Source of the DNA: Lithospermum erythrorhizon
Taxonomy: Eukaryota; Streptophyta; Magnoliopsida; Boraginales; Boraginaceae
Assembly (NCBI GenBank): GCA_019722365.1
Contig: JADFUC010000174.1
Coordinates: 1-64,000, forward strand
Direction of reading: 5' to 3'
Length of the DNA stretch: 64,000 bases
Below the pieces are notes generated by a model that made no database searches, was not told where the DNA came from, and was given only the letters and a program-made list of their open reading frames with translations. Of the stretch, positions 23,106 to 35,869 are shown piece after piece. Each line of letters starts with the position of its first letter. The stretch's first letter is position 1. Made by a program: the position numbers and the translations under genes.

Positions 23106-25573
23106 TGTAATAACCTGCTCCGAGAAATTTAAAATATAAATTAAATGTCGAATTATTAAAATGTGATAATATTTTTAAAAAAGCTGGAATATTTTAATAA
23201 TATTTCTTCTAGACTCGAACTACTTTTTGTATTTGTTGAACTCTGAGAATTCCCTATTTGGTTTTAAAATTTTTTGCTCTATCTAGTTGTTAATACCCAA
23301 GAGTGGGTCAAAGGAAGTCAAATCTCACAACTCTCACCAAACCCCCCCCCCTTTCGAATTTTTTTTTTCACTTTTCTCCCTCAATTTTGCACGGTTTTTG
23401 GGGGTTTTTAGCATTTTGGATTCTCCTCAACATTCCGCATCTTCCGAGGTAAGAAAGGTCGCACCTTTTTCAAGTTTTATCACGTTTTGAACTCAGTTGA
23501 CTTTTAGTTGACTTTTACTATTTCGATTTAAATTGCAATAATAGGTTCTTAGATCCTTAAATTAGTTGTTTTAGAGTTAAATTGGAAGATTGTTGAGTAT
23601 TTCATGAATTATGGAAGTTCGACTTGGTTGATTTCTTCGAAGTTGACTTTCTTTGCTGATTTTTCCAAAAATAGTTTTAAAAGGGTATAAGTATGTTCTC
23701 GACCTTATTATGCTTGTTTTCAGGCAGCTTGTGATTTATAAGTTATCGAAGAAATATGTCAAGTGAGTTTTTAGATTCGAGTAGTAAAATGGGTTTCTTT
23801 TAGATTAAAAGACGGTTAGAATGGATAATTAGTTGTTAATATCGAAACTTTATGGCTTTAGAAACTAGTAATTGGAACTCAATCATTAAAATGGATAGTT
23901 TGTGAACTTAAAGTTGGAGTAATGTTTATAAATGGAAGTTCGTTGGGTTATTTTAGGAGTATAAATATGAGTATAAAGTGCGTTAAGGCTATATTACTAG
24001 TTTCATATTATGTTAGTAATTATAATTTCAATGCTTGCTTGGGCGCTGATCAAAGGGAAAGATTTGTTGTCAGATCAAGTGAGTTTATATACCAAATTTA
24101 TAATGAAGAGTTATCTACGGTGTTTATATATGTATTTACTTGAATCAAGGAAATGGCGATATCGTTTGTGATTACTTGAGACTTATATATGTGAATATTA
24201 TTGATTGATTGATATTTGAGCATGATTGTGAATTTTGTGTTATCTTATCATTGATGTCAGAAGTTGAGTAGTCGAGCTTACTGGGAGATGTTTAGTTGGA
24301 ATCATAGGTGATTTCGATGTGTTTGAAGCCAAGTTTTGTGTGTAGGCTTTCCTCGGCTGATTTGACTTGTTGATATTTAAGATGGGATTATTGGATGATT
24401 TGAGTATTAAAGCGAATTACCTAAGAGTAGAAATGATCATGGGATAGATCGCTCTGGCTGTTATCGTCAGACTTCCTGGGTGATTTGAAAGACGCTTCGG
24501 TTATTGTCTCGTACTCTCGCATCGAAACAAGGTCATATCGCCTTCGCACTGCATCGAAAGGTGTTGTTATTTGTCTCGTACGACGGCACGAAAGTGTCGC
24601 TCTCCCCGCAAGTCGAGGCTGTTTATATGCGACAGCTGCAGAAAGTCGGATATGTCGAGTCAAGCCGAGTTGTATATCAAAGTGGATGTCGGGTCGCTGA
24701 GGTATAGCCGAGAGATCGGAGATGGATGATTGATAACCAGAATCGCGGGTATCTCGCTTGACTTTTGTGGTTATAGTTTCAATGTGGATTACGCGATTTC
24801 TATCTTGGCTGATTCTTTATCGAGACATACTTGTTACGATATGTTGCTCCATGTAACGTATTTATTTTTACCTCGAGATTGGATTTTATCGGTAATCTTT
24901 AGATTGTAATATGTTATAGTACGTATAAGAATTTCCTTGAAATCATAAGTTATGGCCTTGATATGTATCTTTCTTTTATTCTCGAGGTTTACCTGAATAT
25001 ATATATATATATATATATACTCCTAGCTATATTTTACCATTTCATTGTTTGTGGGACTAAGTTTTACCCCCTGGGTGATAAGATTCACTGCCTTCGCAAT
25101 TACACCTATTCGCCTTTGGGCGGCATGATTTTTGTGTCGCTGACAGTGGTGACTTTGACATCTTCGCCTTTGCTCAGGCGATCGCGGGTTCGAGCTGAAG
25201 TAGCCGACGAAATGCGACGATCCTCACGCCTGTTTAGTCATTGTGAAGTTGTTGTTTATGTTTTTTAGTCATGTCTATCATGCTTGTATTGATTTCGCAT
25301 CTAGCCGTATTTTTTGTTTCATGATTTTTATTAAACTCACGTGAAAAGTATTTCGTAGCTTATGTTTATGATCGACTCAAGCAGTGCATAGACGGCCACG
25401 ACGCGATCGCTTTATTTAAAATTGTCTTTCCGTGACTTTTATCGTGAAATTTCTCGTATTTGTTTGAAAACGTTGTCTTTTTAAAAATGAGTCATCCATC
25501 GATTTGGCACTTGCTCCGTGACGCTACGACTTAACTCGTGGGCAAATAACTCAAGTGCTGGTCGCGTTACGCC
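23106..25573 (+). mobile_element. Chromovirus-like solo LTR, plus strand
   Basis: Starts TGTAATAACCTGCTCCGAG at 23106 and ends near 25573 with a GCGTTAC-containing tail preceded by GAGTCATCCATCGA. That is the usual start and end form of large Tekay-type LTRs. The flank before is GCTAT and after is GCCTAT, suggesting a 5-bp target duplication with one base change. It contains TTGAC pairs at 23497-23512 and 23643, a CT-rich stretch (23330-23400) and a TA dinucleotide run (about 24999-25019). No internal genes are attached. Confidence 0.68.
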
Positions 25574-26876
25574 TATATCATAATATTATTCTGTAAGAAT
25601 CTGCATACAAATAGAATTCATGTATTTATTGTTTTGCATATCCGTAGTGTTCATAGAATTCATATCCGAATAGTTTAGAACAATTTAGATATGTAATAGA
25701 ATCCAACAATTTCATTTTATAATTTCAAGTTTTTTTGCTTCACCCTCTAACCATAACATGTTTCTTCAATCTAAGTCCCTATCTTACCTTTAAGCCTGTT
25801 CAGTAAAGATTTAGATTAAAGCAACAAAAAAAAAAAATTATTCTGATTTAACTACTATGTAAAGGTTTGATGAAAAACTTAGCACGACTTTTCTATAGTT
25901 ATCCATTAGGATAAGTCTTTTGGTTTATACCTTCCTTTGGGTTTGGATTGAAACCCATGAAGGGGATGTTATTTAATTAATTTCCTCTTTATTAATCAAC
26001 AGTAAAGAGTTAGTGAATGATCACCTGTAAATATCTAATTTGATCTCATGTTGTTCTCCTAACCATTAGATCAAGTGAAAAATTACTTAGATCCAATAAA
26101 TCATGATCTCTTTATGTACGTTTTGTAAGCACCCAAGTCCTGACTCAATTATATTAATCTCCTTAAGTAGAAAACTTGAATATTCATTAAGCCTAGAACT
26201 CATACTCTTGCACTCCGATTATTAACTAAAGATGCCCCCTCTAATTTACAAATAACTCAAAACAGGTGTGAGATTACCTACCCCATCATCTATATCAAAT
26301 ACTCATACATGGACATGTGTTATAATGCTATAGGATATTAAGATAGCAGAACACATTTTAAAAAAAATAGTTCACTTGTCACGTTCTTATTGATGTGTCA
26401 CCAAATGAGACTGGGGATCCATGTTAGTAAGCACGCGTATAAAACAGTACAAGTGTCACATGAAGATATAAAAGAGTATTCTTATTGTTGTCTATGATAG
26501 GATAAATACAATAGTAATGGAGAAATATGTGAATTAGAATATCGATATTTGGAGCAGTAAATATGAATAATCTTTCGGAGTGACCATATTATGTTGATCT
26601 ACATTTTGATGGAGATGATCAAGAGCATGTGGATCATAATTACAATTTTCAAGATGGTATTCCACATTTCGATGATGATACTTATTTAGTAAATAAACGA
26701 TTTTAAACTCTATGATTATGATCCCGTTTTTCACCGGGAACATAAATTCCTTATGTTGTTGAAATAAGTTTAAGTAGGTATGTATAAATATCTTACTATT
26801 TCTCTACAATTATCCGACAAATATTGGTTTATAAATTAAAATTGGACAATTAATATATAGGAACATGTAAAAATAT
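25574..26876. other. AT-rich spacer, no gene seen
   Basis: I see no open frame with recognisable content. The part at 26190-26300 looks repeat-like but I cannot classify it. Confidence 0.5.
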
Positions 26877-26884
26877 TAAATTAT

Positions 26885-27465
26885 AGGGGTTAAAGGTACG
26901 TTCGATCATACATGATTCTCATCATGTCATCATTTGATCATACATGTTTCAATATGTATCATCTGATCATACTAAAGTTGTGAATAGCTGCTTAGCACCA
27001 CAAATGGGGCGAACTCCAAAATCCTCTATTTCCTCGCCGCTATTTTACCACTATTTTACCGCTGAATTTGTAGCGCCGCGGTAATACCATCATCGCGCCG
27101 CTTATTTACAACAATGGATCATACATGTTTCAAAAAATGTCTCACTTGGTCATTCTGTCACAACGGACGTTGAGTTTGAATTTTTAGGACAAATTAACAA
27201 GAGTAAAATTGTCCAAACACATTTTTGAAGTATTTATACTATAGAATCGTGACATTGTCCGAACACATTTTGCCATAATCTTTGGGTGATTCGGTTGAAA
27301 AAATAGTGTAAATACCTCAAAAATGTGTTTGGACAAATTTACTCCTGCCAATTTGCCTCTTTAAAGTCAAACACGACGAATTTACTGCCGGTGATATTTT
27401 TCAAACACGTGCGACAAGAATAAAATACGACGAGAAACATGTATGATCGAACGTCCCTTTAATCC
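26885..27465. mobile_element. Foldback MITE with 8-bp target duplication (hAT-like)
   Basis: Terminal inverted repeats of about 29 bases (left AGGGGTTAAAGGTACGTTCG and on to CATACATG; right end its near-perfect reverse complement with GGATTAAAGGGACGTTCG) are flanked by perfect direct copies of TAAATTAT (26877-26884 and 27466-27473). A second internal inverted repeat pairs 27187-27240 with about 27310-27360, around the shared TTGTCCAAACACATTTTTGA. An 8-bp duplication fits the hAT superfamily. The exact edge is uncertain by one or two bases because the ends are A/T-rich. It has no coding capacity. Confidence 0.82.
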
Positions 27466-27473
27466 TAAATTAT

Positions 27474-28059
27474 TTTCCATATTTTTTATCTCGAACTTTT
27501 AAAAGAATACGTTGTATATCCGTACGAAATGCGTTTCGTAAAATTTTTTCCGATTAATATTTTTCACGAATCAGATTCTATATAACTATTCAATTATACT
27601 GCACATACATATTAAAGTTTTTTCCGTCTCCAGATAACATGTCGCGGGCACTATACACACACCAACACAGTAACACGCGGAGGAGAAATGACTATTTTGC
27701 CCTTTTATTTCAAGCGAAAATTCTCAGGTCTTATAACAAAACAAGCGAATTATATCTGTGCTTAAACCACAACAATCAAAATCTTTTTGTGCTTCTTCTT
27801 CTAAACAACAAGCTTAATTTGTTACCAACAAAACAAGCTTAATCATATGCGCTTAAACCACAACAATTTAAAATCTTTTGTGCTTCTTCTAAAACAAGCG
27901 AATTTAGCTAAGAATAAACAACGAGCTTTTTTTCTTTACGCTTCGTCAATCTGGGGCTTACTTAAATTCAAGTTCATAAGATAATAAACATGAAGGTTAT
28001 TCGTTTGTTTCCTAAAAAGCATGTCATTAGATTGTTTGTTTTCATATATTTATAAAAAT
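27474..28059. other. Spacer with a duplicated short segment, no gene seen
   Basis: A segment with AAACCACAACAAT and AAAATCTTTTTGTGCTTCTTCT occurs twice in slightly different form (about 27760-27840 and 27845-27900). No coding content. Confidence 0.55.
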
Positions 28060-28385
28060 GAGTTAAATAATTAAATCATATTATTAATTACATAAGAATG
28101 AATTTGCAAATTAATTACATAAAATAAATTATTGTAAATTAATTACATAAAATGAATTATTGCAAATTAATTACATAAAATGAATTATCGCAAATTAATT
28201 ACATAAAAATGAATTAAATAATTAATTACATAAGTAAATGAATTAAATAATTAATTACATAAAAATAAATTAAATAATTAATTATATAAGTACGCATTAA
28301 ATTATTAATTACATAAAAAATAAAAATAAATAATTAATTACAAGAATTTAATTAAATAATTAATTACATAAAAACGCACTAAATA
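28060..28385. repeat. AT-rich tandem array, unit about 28-35 bp
   Basis: About ten imperfect units built on AATTAATTACATAAAA and TGAATTAAATAATT. The unit length drifts along the array. It sits just outside the 3' end of the MULE coding region. Confidence 0.88.
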
Positions 28386-28689
28386 ATGACGAATGGCTAA
28401 ACGCTGGCCGCCTCCGGCCAGCTGCAAATTTCGATATCCCCTCGGCGACGGGGCGCCAAGTTCATCCGCCCGGTAACGCGTTGAATAAATTCGATTCTTT
28501 CTCTATATCAATTTCTAAACCTCGAAGCATCTCGCCCATTTTTTCAATAGAACGCTATCGAGGGGATGCGATGATCAACGCCGATCACGCGTAGGGCTTA
28601 CAATTAAAATTTGACAAATTATATATAATACGTGAAACGGTTTCGATTCATAATTGGCAGATATGATCTTACCAATATAAAATGATTCC

Positions 28690-29085
28690 TCCATCAACAT
28701 TTCCTAAAACCAAGTGCTTTGTTGGCGGTCCCTTTTGGTCCAAGATAGCTGGAAGACAGGTTGTTCCTGCAACGTTAGTAAATGCCTCAAATACAACATC
28801 AGATGGTAGCCACGACGGTTCACATTCGGCAATGTCATCCATTTATCTACAAGGAGTCGGGCCCGGTGTGAGCGAGATATTCTCGAGAACAAGATCACAC
28901 CATTCGAATGAACAAATAGGTCGTAGAGCAGGCTTAAAAGACGTTCCTAACCCGGATTCATTCATCAGCATTCCCGTAAATCGCCAATGCCACTGTTCTA
29001 AAGCCGCAGTTCTCATCTCCATGTACATTGGTAAATTTTTCAATGTAAGGGAGCATATACGGAGGGAATTGGTCGGCATAAATAG
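28690..29085 (-). pseudogene. OTU-like protease domain of the MULE (C-terminal part)
   Basis: The minus-strand frames give YIEKFTNVHGDENCGFRTVA, which matches the OTU motif D-x-x-GDGNCGFRA around the catalytic Cys; one Gly is Glu here. About 100 residues later is DKWMTLPNV followed by a Tyr-rich strand and a LTLQE segment, as in the second half of plant OTU domains linked to MULEs. The catalytic His near the end cannot be placed with confidence. At least three frame changes occur, so no active enzyme is made. Confidence 0.75.
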
Positions 29086-31050
29086 AACCTCAGGCCGTAA
29101 CGGGTTCACGATGGCGCTTTTACGCAATCTCACGGGAGTAGTGGACATTCAAGTTAGCGATTTATCATAGATTCGGTGTCCCTGGGACGATGGACTACCC
29201 AGACTCGCTTTTTTGGAATGCTCATCGCTACTCGCGACAACTCCACTTTTGGCAACACACGCCCAACACCCGCTTTTCTTGAGATTGCTTGTGAACTAAT
29301 AAATTTCATCACTTTCTCAAAAAGCGGATGCCATTCTAACCTTGGCTTTTTTTTATTTACTCGGGTTTGGCTCGACTGGGCACCTACGGTAGCATGTTTG
29401 GGTTTCTCGACGATAATTTGGTATTCTAGAATAAGCAGCTCGCTAAGAACGGTCGGTAGAGACTTCCATCGGTATCACAGATTAGTCGATTTTTTTTCGC
29501 CACCTCATCGTAACCCTCGCGGGTGAAACTCTATGTCCAACTTTTGCCAATAATCGTACGCTACTAAGAGGGAAGCGCTAATCTCTATGGATGTAACGTA
29601 GTACATGGGCACAAGCGTACTCATGTGTTCGGCCCAATGTAACAAACCACAACTCTTTTGGGAATCCTCGACCCTCTCTTACATTTCTTCCAATTCTCCA
29701 TTTATTAGATTTAAAAGCTTTCATTAATATTTTTCTCGACTGTGTTCCTCAAAAAGGTTACAAGCAAGAATATCATTGTCCGACTCCTGGGGCTTCTAAA
29801 TATACTTCTATTAATTTTTTACAAGCCAAGAATTTGACCTTCATCACTTTGGCGAAGTGTATGAAATACGGTGTCAATTTATGTTTTGTCCTTTCAAGTT
29901 CCGCTTCGACCAAAGCGATGCTCCCTTCGAATTTAAATTTAATGACAAGTCATCAAATTCATATATTTTTCATCTTAAATTGATTACTTGTATAAAATGA
30001 TGTTTTATATTGAATAACATACCGTTGGTTGTATAATGGCCCAAGGAAGTAAAAGCTCTACTTGACAACTCCGAGGATATTCCCCGCCGTAGTGGACGAT
30101 CCATGGGTTTCTCGCAATAATCGATCAATCTGGGCCAAACTCGGTATTCAAATGTTACATGTTCTCCTCTCTGGGCTTCCCATTCCTTCTCATTAGCCGA
30201 TATGGCCCAAGGGCCCAAAGTAGGCTCAATCCCTCTACAACATCCTGCCGGTATTAATGTTCATTTAGAACACATTGTTCAACGCGGTCAATATGTGCAG
30301 CATTGGTGTGTTTGCATCCTGTGGAACACTTTATTCGCATTTCTCAAAAGCCAACCTCGACCGTGACAAGCACGTGCGGCCCCTCCGTTATCAACAATGC
30401 CCCGAGCCACGCCAAAACCACGGTAATTTTCCCTCCCTTTCATATTCAAGGAAAGACAACATACCGTGAAGGTTTTTTTTGTACTCGTCAGCCCGACAAC
30501 CTCGAGCAAAGGCTACGCCATACATGTTTGCGTTATAGGGTGCAATCGAGCATTATCACTGAGGATACGCATTGAAAGTACGGTACGGGAGGCCGGGTGA
30601 ATGAATACCACATCTCCGGAGTTGACAAACCCGACACACTAAAGTCGAAGAAGTATTTATTCTCTTTCAAAAGAAACAAAAAATTTTGCAACGGCGTCAT
30701 GTGTCTTCTTTTCTCTTTGGCGTATCTTCGCTTAACGTGATTGTGAACTCGAAATGTAGGTCGGTAACATTTCTCGGATCGGCCCTCTTTAATGATGCAA
30801 GCATGTCGCTTGGAGGTAGCATCATTTGTTCTTGTTCCCGATTACCTCATACTCGTGATTCTCGATCCGGCCCACCTAATTCCCTCAAAGATACGGTTGA
30901 AATGGATGGTTATGCCTCCCATACTTTTACTTGACCCTTTGTTCTTCCCGTTGCTTAGAACTTCGGACCGCCAACTTAATATTTCTACGTGCTGCCACAG
31001 CCCGAACATGTTCCCCTCGTTCTTCTCGCTTCCTCGAACCCGCCATCTCG
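28690..31050 (-). pseudogene. MULE transposase joined to an OTU cysteine protease domain, degenerate
   Basis: Read on the minus strand. A possible start is MAGSRKREERG near 31050. At 30509-30340 the frame gives MLEVVGLTSTKKTFTVC, the start of the MULE transposase core. At 30280-30240 is a TALNNVF segment. At 30200-30020 come NEKEWEAQR, RLIDYCEK and LGHYTTN, the conserved pre-SWIM region. At 29660-29540 are THEYACAHVLRYI and WQKLDIE, matching the zinc-binding region before the C-terminus. At 29070-28700 an OTU-like protease segment reads GDENCGFRTVAL and DKWMTLPN. Stops and shifts interrupt every part. A transposase-OTU layout is known in plant MULEs. The role of OTU there is not settled; the family cuts ubiquitin-like modifiers. 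Confidence 0.75.
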
Positions 31051-31109
31051 GATTACTAAATTCCTCACTCTATGTCGGAAATCACCTTCCCGATTTTCAT
31101 AACTAACTC

Positions 31110-31985
31110 GAGCGACCGATGTATAATATGTAATGAGTTTTATCGACGAATCGGTAAATTGAGTTTCATCTTACAAGAAAATCGTAACTATCGAGATTGA
31201 TCAAATCAGAATTATATTTTGTTATCCATTATGTAAAAGGATGTACTATAATAACTAATTTAATTTGATAGTATAATAATATGATAATATAGTATTAACT
31301 AATTTAATTTGATAGTATAATTAATTTAATTTGATAGTATAATAATATAATTCAAAACGCTTACTACTTTTATAATTTTGAAATCGATAATCATAGTAAA
31401 CGTAAGCATTACTTTCATACATTTCTCGCAAAATTGATTCACGTGCATGACGTGACTATACATGATTCACGAAAATCGAATTATTTCAAGCAAATTTGTT
31501 CCATGTTTCCTATAAAACAAGGAAATTATATGTTATGTTTGGATTTTCGAAATATTATGTATTAATTGAGATTATTTTTATTAATTGCGAGAGTTATTTG
31601 TCAATTATGAATTGAGATTATGTCTTAAATATTATGATGTTAATATTTCTTAAATTGTTGTTAATATTTCTCAAATTGTAGTCAAGAATTCGTTTCTTCT
31701 CCATCTTATCTCAATTTTTGTTCGTTTAGACGCTAACAAGTCATTTAACAAGTAAGTATACCATTTCATTTACTAAATTTATACATTTAAATTAATGTTG
31801 AATTAGGATCAAGAAAAGTATATGTTAAATTATTGTTGAAATTCAAGCCATGGTTATTAGTAAACAAGCTTAATTAGCCCATGATCAGACGAAACAACCT
31901 AATTATAGAAATGATCAGAATGAAAACAATCGAAGTTTATTCCATGTTTACATTGCAACCTTTTTCATGTTTATTGCGAAAGTAA
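31110..31985. other. AT-rich spacer with short tandem repeat
   Basis: At 31255-31350 the unit TTTAATTTGATAGTATAAT is repeated three to four times. The rest has no recognisable gene. It lies between the divergent 5' ends of the MULE relic and the plant mobile domain relic, and may contain MULE terminal sequence that I cannot delimit. Confidence 0.55.
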
Positions 31986-32029
31986 CGAATGTGTATCATG
32001 ATTGTTAAGCAAAATCGAAAATTACTCTG

Positions 32030-33480
32030 CACGATGAACCTTCCATATGCCTTCTCGCAAAATGACAATTACTCTGCACGATGTGCACGCTATATTAGGA
32101 ATCTCAATTATTGGTCGCCCGCGGCCGATGCTACGCATTTTATCCAGTGCAATACTATTAGGGTCAGTAAGCAAACGAGGGAACACAGGAAAGTGTCTTA
32201 TTAAAGAGCATCAAAGAATTTGCCAACTCAGCCAGACGTAGCTGACTTCAAGCACAAGGCCTCGTGCTTACCTTTGGTATTCACGGGAACCATATCAAGT
32301 TTGTCGATGAATCTGGGACGCACACTCCAATACAATACTTAGACTTGCTGGAGCATGTCGATAGAGTCGAGAATATGCTTGGGGTGCCGCTACCCTAGCG
32401 CACCTTTACCACCAAATAGAAGCGCTGGGCGAGTTTAATCAAGGCAAATGGTCGATGTATAACTCTACATGAGGTACTACCGCATGTATAGATTAAATGA
32501 ATTATTCATGTTTATAGTTTAATGAAACTAATATCATTATTGTTTTTCATATTGCAGTGTTGGATCTATGAGTACTTTGTTACCTAACCCGGGAGGTAGC
32601 TCACGTAGCTGTACCCAAAGCCAACCAAAGGCCGCAGACGACGGACCGACAACACTACCCGAAACACCGACCCCAGCCAGCTGATCTGCTATCGTAAGCA
32701 ATTGGATCAGATGACAGCCGAACATGTATGAAAATATTATATATTAAATTTTGTATAACATTGTCTGAAAAAAGACTTAGATCGTTTCCATTCATCATAA
32801 CAGGTCGTGTGGACACCCTACGGGCCCGTCTCCTCCATCCCCACGATGTCATATTATCACGCTGCATATTATGCTTCGAATTTCAATGAAGCCAGATACG
32901 GGAGTAGAGTGGCACGGCCAGCTCGGGAGGTACAACTCCGATCCTCTCGCCTCACCCATCGAAATTTTGGGAAGCGGACCCAACTCAGTAATGCTACGAA
33001 TATTCAAGAAAGTGTACGAGATTCATTAAGCACCCGACTAGTATGTGTAATTTCACCATGTTCAACCCTATATGACGGGTCCCTTATGTATATATAGCTA
33101 CGCAGACGTCGGACGACTACATGAGTTGGTATTTCCCAAGGACTCATTAGAGTGCATAACCCACTGCAAAGCATGATTGCCTATGTGTATACGACGACTT
33201 CACTCTTCAACATGTGTCATGTTGTTAAAGTGTATTTTCATTACCTTATATTATATTTTATGATCATATTCAACATGTTATTTTCTTTAATTTCATAACG
33301 CATTGGCAGCCTACGGCCAAGACACTTATCGATACGCAATGCACATTGGAGACACATCCCGATCCATACATGCAAGCTCGTAGACATTGTATCGACTACG
33401 GATGCGCGGCCGATGGACAAGGATACTGGCTAAAGACTGGCCGCCTGAAAGCGCTTAATATCGCCAACATGGCCGGCCAT
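32030..33480 (+). pseudogene. Plant mobile domain (MAIN-like) gene relic
   Basis: At 32034-32110 the frame reads TFHMPSRKMTITLHDVHAI, the typical start of the plant mobile domain (TFHLPxGEMTITLxDV). At 32308-32425 it reads SGTHTPIQYLDLL, then a Glu-Tyr-Ala-Trp-Gly-Ala-Ala box and LAHLYHQ, the most conserved part of the domain. An exon after AG at 32556 gives CWIYEYF. At 32810-32835 is VWTPYGP, and near 33100-33130 SDDYMSWY, both in family order. A final block near 33310-33430 encodes a Cys/His-bearing tail. Stops and shifts break the frame. The domain is found in plant proteins such as MAIN and in transposons, so this is probably transposon-borne. Confidence 0.75.
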
Positions 33481-33805
33481 AGCTATCCGAGTTACAATGC
33501 CACACCAAGATGAAAGAACAAAACAACCATGACAAACTTAATGATAGTTTTACGATTAGTTTCATGCGGTCAGATGTTTCAGTAGATTATAAAATTATGT
33601 TTTTCTATGATATTTAATTACGCTTTCAATCGCTACACTACGCTTTTATATATTTTTTCTATCCGAAGCATAATTACGCTTTCTATGTTATTTCATTACT
33701 TAATTTTACTCCTTCCTTTTTTACGGAAACTATTTTTAAAGACGAATCTAACGATATAACAAATTCTATATTTATTGCAATAATGAGTAATTAATAATTA
33801 TAGTA

Positions 33806-33838
<33 letters not shown>

Positions 33839-35869
33839 ACTTTTGACTTTATCTAAATAAAAAAATGTAATTTTATTTCATAGTAGATAAACATATTCCG
33901 TAATTAAAATTAATTTTACAAATGCTGTAATTTCATCTCACTGGCCGATTTAAGGCTAAACAAAAAAAATATGTATATGTTTATAAGAGAACAAGCATGT
34001 CGCTTGGATGTCAATTTAGCAATAAACACGAAATAAAAAATGTCAATCACAAAACATAATTCCATTATCTTCCTCGGCTAAACGTGTCTCCGCTAACCCC
34101 TGACGCATAAAGACTACACATCTTTCACAAAAAACAAGTGTAAAGAAACAAATTATTAGTATGGGTTTAATTGGTCTCATGTTTGTTACTAAACAAACGA
34201 GTTACTCAGATGTTTCCGAACATATGTGCTAACTAAAATAATTTGGTTGCATGCGTATTTTATTCTTTATATAAACGTATGCATTATCTTCAGTCACCAT
34301 TTGTTCAACATCGCTTATAAAATAACAATTTTTATTATCACTTTGTTCTTTAACCCAATTTTGCATAATCAAAGTTTTCAAACTACGAACAATAATCTTA
34401 ACATCATCACGGTTACCGATTTCGTATTTGGTGGAAAAATGTAGGATGGTGTAAATATGTTTTCACTTTGTCAATTTCTTCATATTTACTATTTTTTCTT
34501 AACTCAATTAATTCATACAATAGTTTCTATCTATGCCCGGACAAATGCCGATTTAATGTCTATCCGGCTGGTTAAGACATGTCAACCGCACGACTCCATT
34601 TGCCTTAACCTCACGGTGATAAGACGCGAATATCTTCGCCATAAAGCTTTAACTAAAAAATTTATCAAGTTTTCTAAATCGCCATAGCAACACATGTAAC
34701 TAATATCTAGCTAACAAGATCAAACCACTATCACAAATCAGCGAAGCAGTCCCAACAAAATTTCATGTCTTAATAAGAAGACTTCGATTCAATATCAATA
34801 AAGACCACATTTCTAAATATTTTCGCCTACTCCGATCTTTTTTTTCCTATTTGATGACAAACTGGAAGAATTTACTTTTACGTTTCTCAGAAGCCAGTAA
34901 GTGTCGTAGCTTTATTCCACGCTTCACCTTAACAAGCTTAACAAATCTTGGCTGCTTGTTTTATATCTAACCATTTATTATTTTGTTGGCTTTTTAACCG
35001 ACTCATTGTTGGGCAAGACAATCAGCGAATATAATTCGTATTGTTTTAATAAATACGTAGTGTCACGGTTTTGTCATTTTAATAATTTGGTGGTTTTCTA
35101 TAAATGTCCCCCTTTTGTTAAAAATATCTGTGGGATCGGTTTTATGGTGTTCCACTGGATCTCCTCTCTCATTTTCCCCACACTTCGGAACAAAATCATT
35201 ACTTTCTCCACAAAATTACAAACTCCACTATCTGAAGAATATACTTACCATTTTCTTTATAAAAAAGGTAGAATATGTTCTTCTTTCATCTCTCATTCCA
35301 ATTTATTCTCCCTTTAAATTCTCCCTTTTCCTCTAATTCTTTCATCCAATAATGTTCATTTTTTTGCAATTTCTTGAATTCTCCCTCAATTTTCAACCAA
35401 ACCAAAAATTATATTGTGCCATTTTCAGGATTTTTATTTCTCAAGCCAATATTCCTAGAATATTTGTTAATTCAAGAATCTATTTTTACCCAGAAAAGCT
35501 TTAGTTAACTTAAGGCAGTAACATTGTGACTTAAATTTGATTGAATACATCATATTTTATTATAATTGTATTTAAATTTTAACAATAATAAGGTAATGGG
35601 CTAGTTGAAATTTTTGGATTTGATGTGTGAAACTATTAAAGTTTGAATTTTTATTTAGTTTTTTGCATGATCAGGTCAAAATGATTCTTGAATTTTTTAG
35701 GCTTTTTCTTGGTTCAGTTGGTAGAGATAGACAAATAAGTTGAAAATTCTGTATTTGATGTCTATATATAATTAAGTTTGAATTTTCATTTAATTTTACA
35801 CATGATCAGGTCAAAATTATTGTGTTACTTTTTTGGGCATTTTCTTTGTTGAGATATAAATAAGTTGAA
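33481..35869. other. Spacer and presumed promoter/leader of the RCC1 gene
   Basis: AT-rich with an AAT microsatellite at 33811-33836. No coding region is recognised. From about 35150 the plus strand becomes pyrimidine-rich (35270-35350), a form common in plant 5' leaders, so transcription of the RCC1 gene may begin near there. I cannot fix the start site or exclude a leader intron. Confidence 0.5.
33811..33836. repeat. AAT microsatellite
   Basis: About nine AAT units in a row. Confidence 0.95.

Noticed and set aside
28682..29170. Plus-strand 162-codon open frame as an intact gene
   Set aside because: The minus strand of the same bases encodes recognisable OTU motifs, so the plus frame is a shadow.
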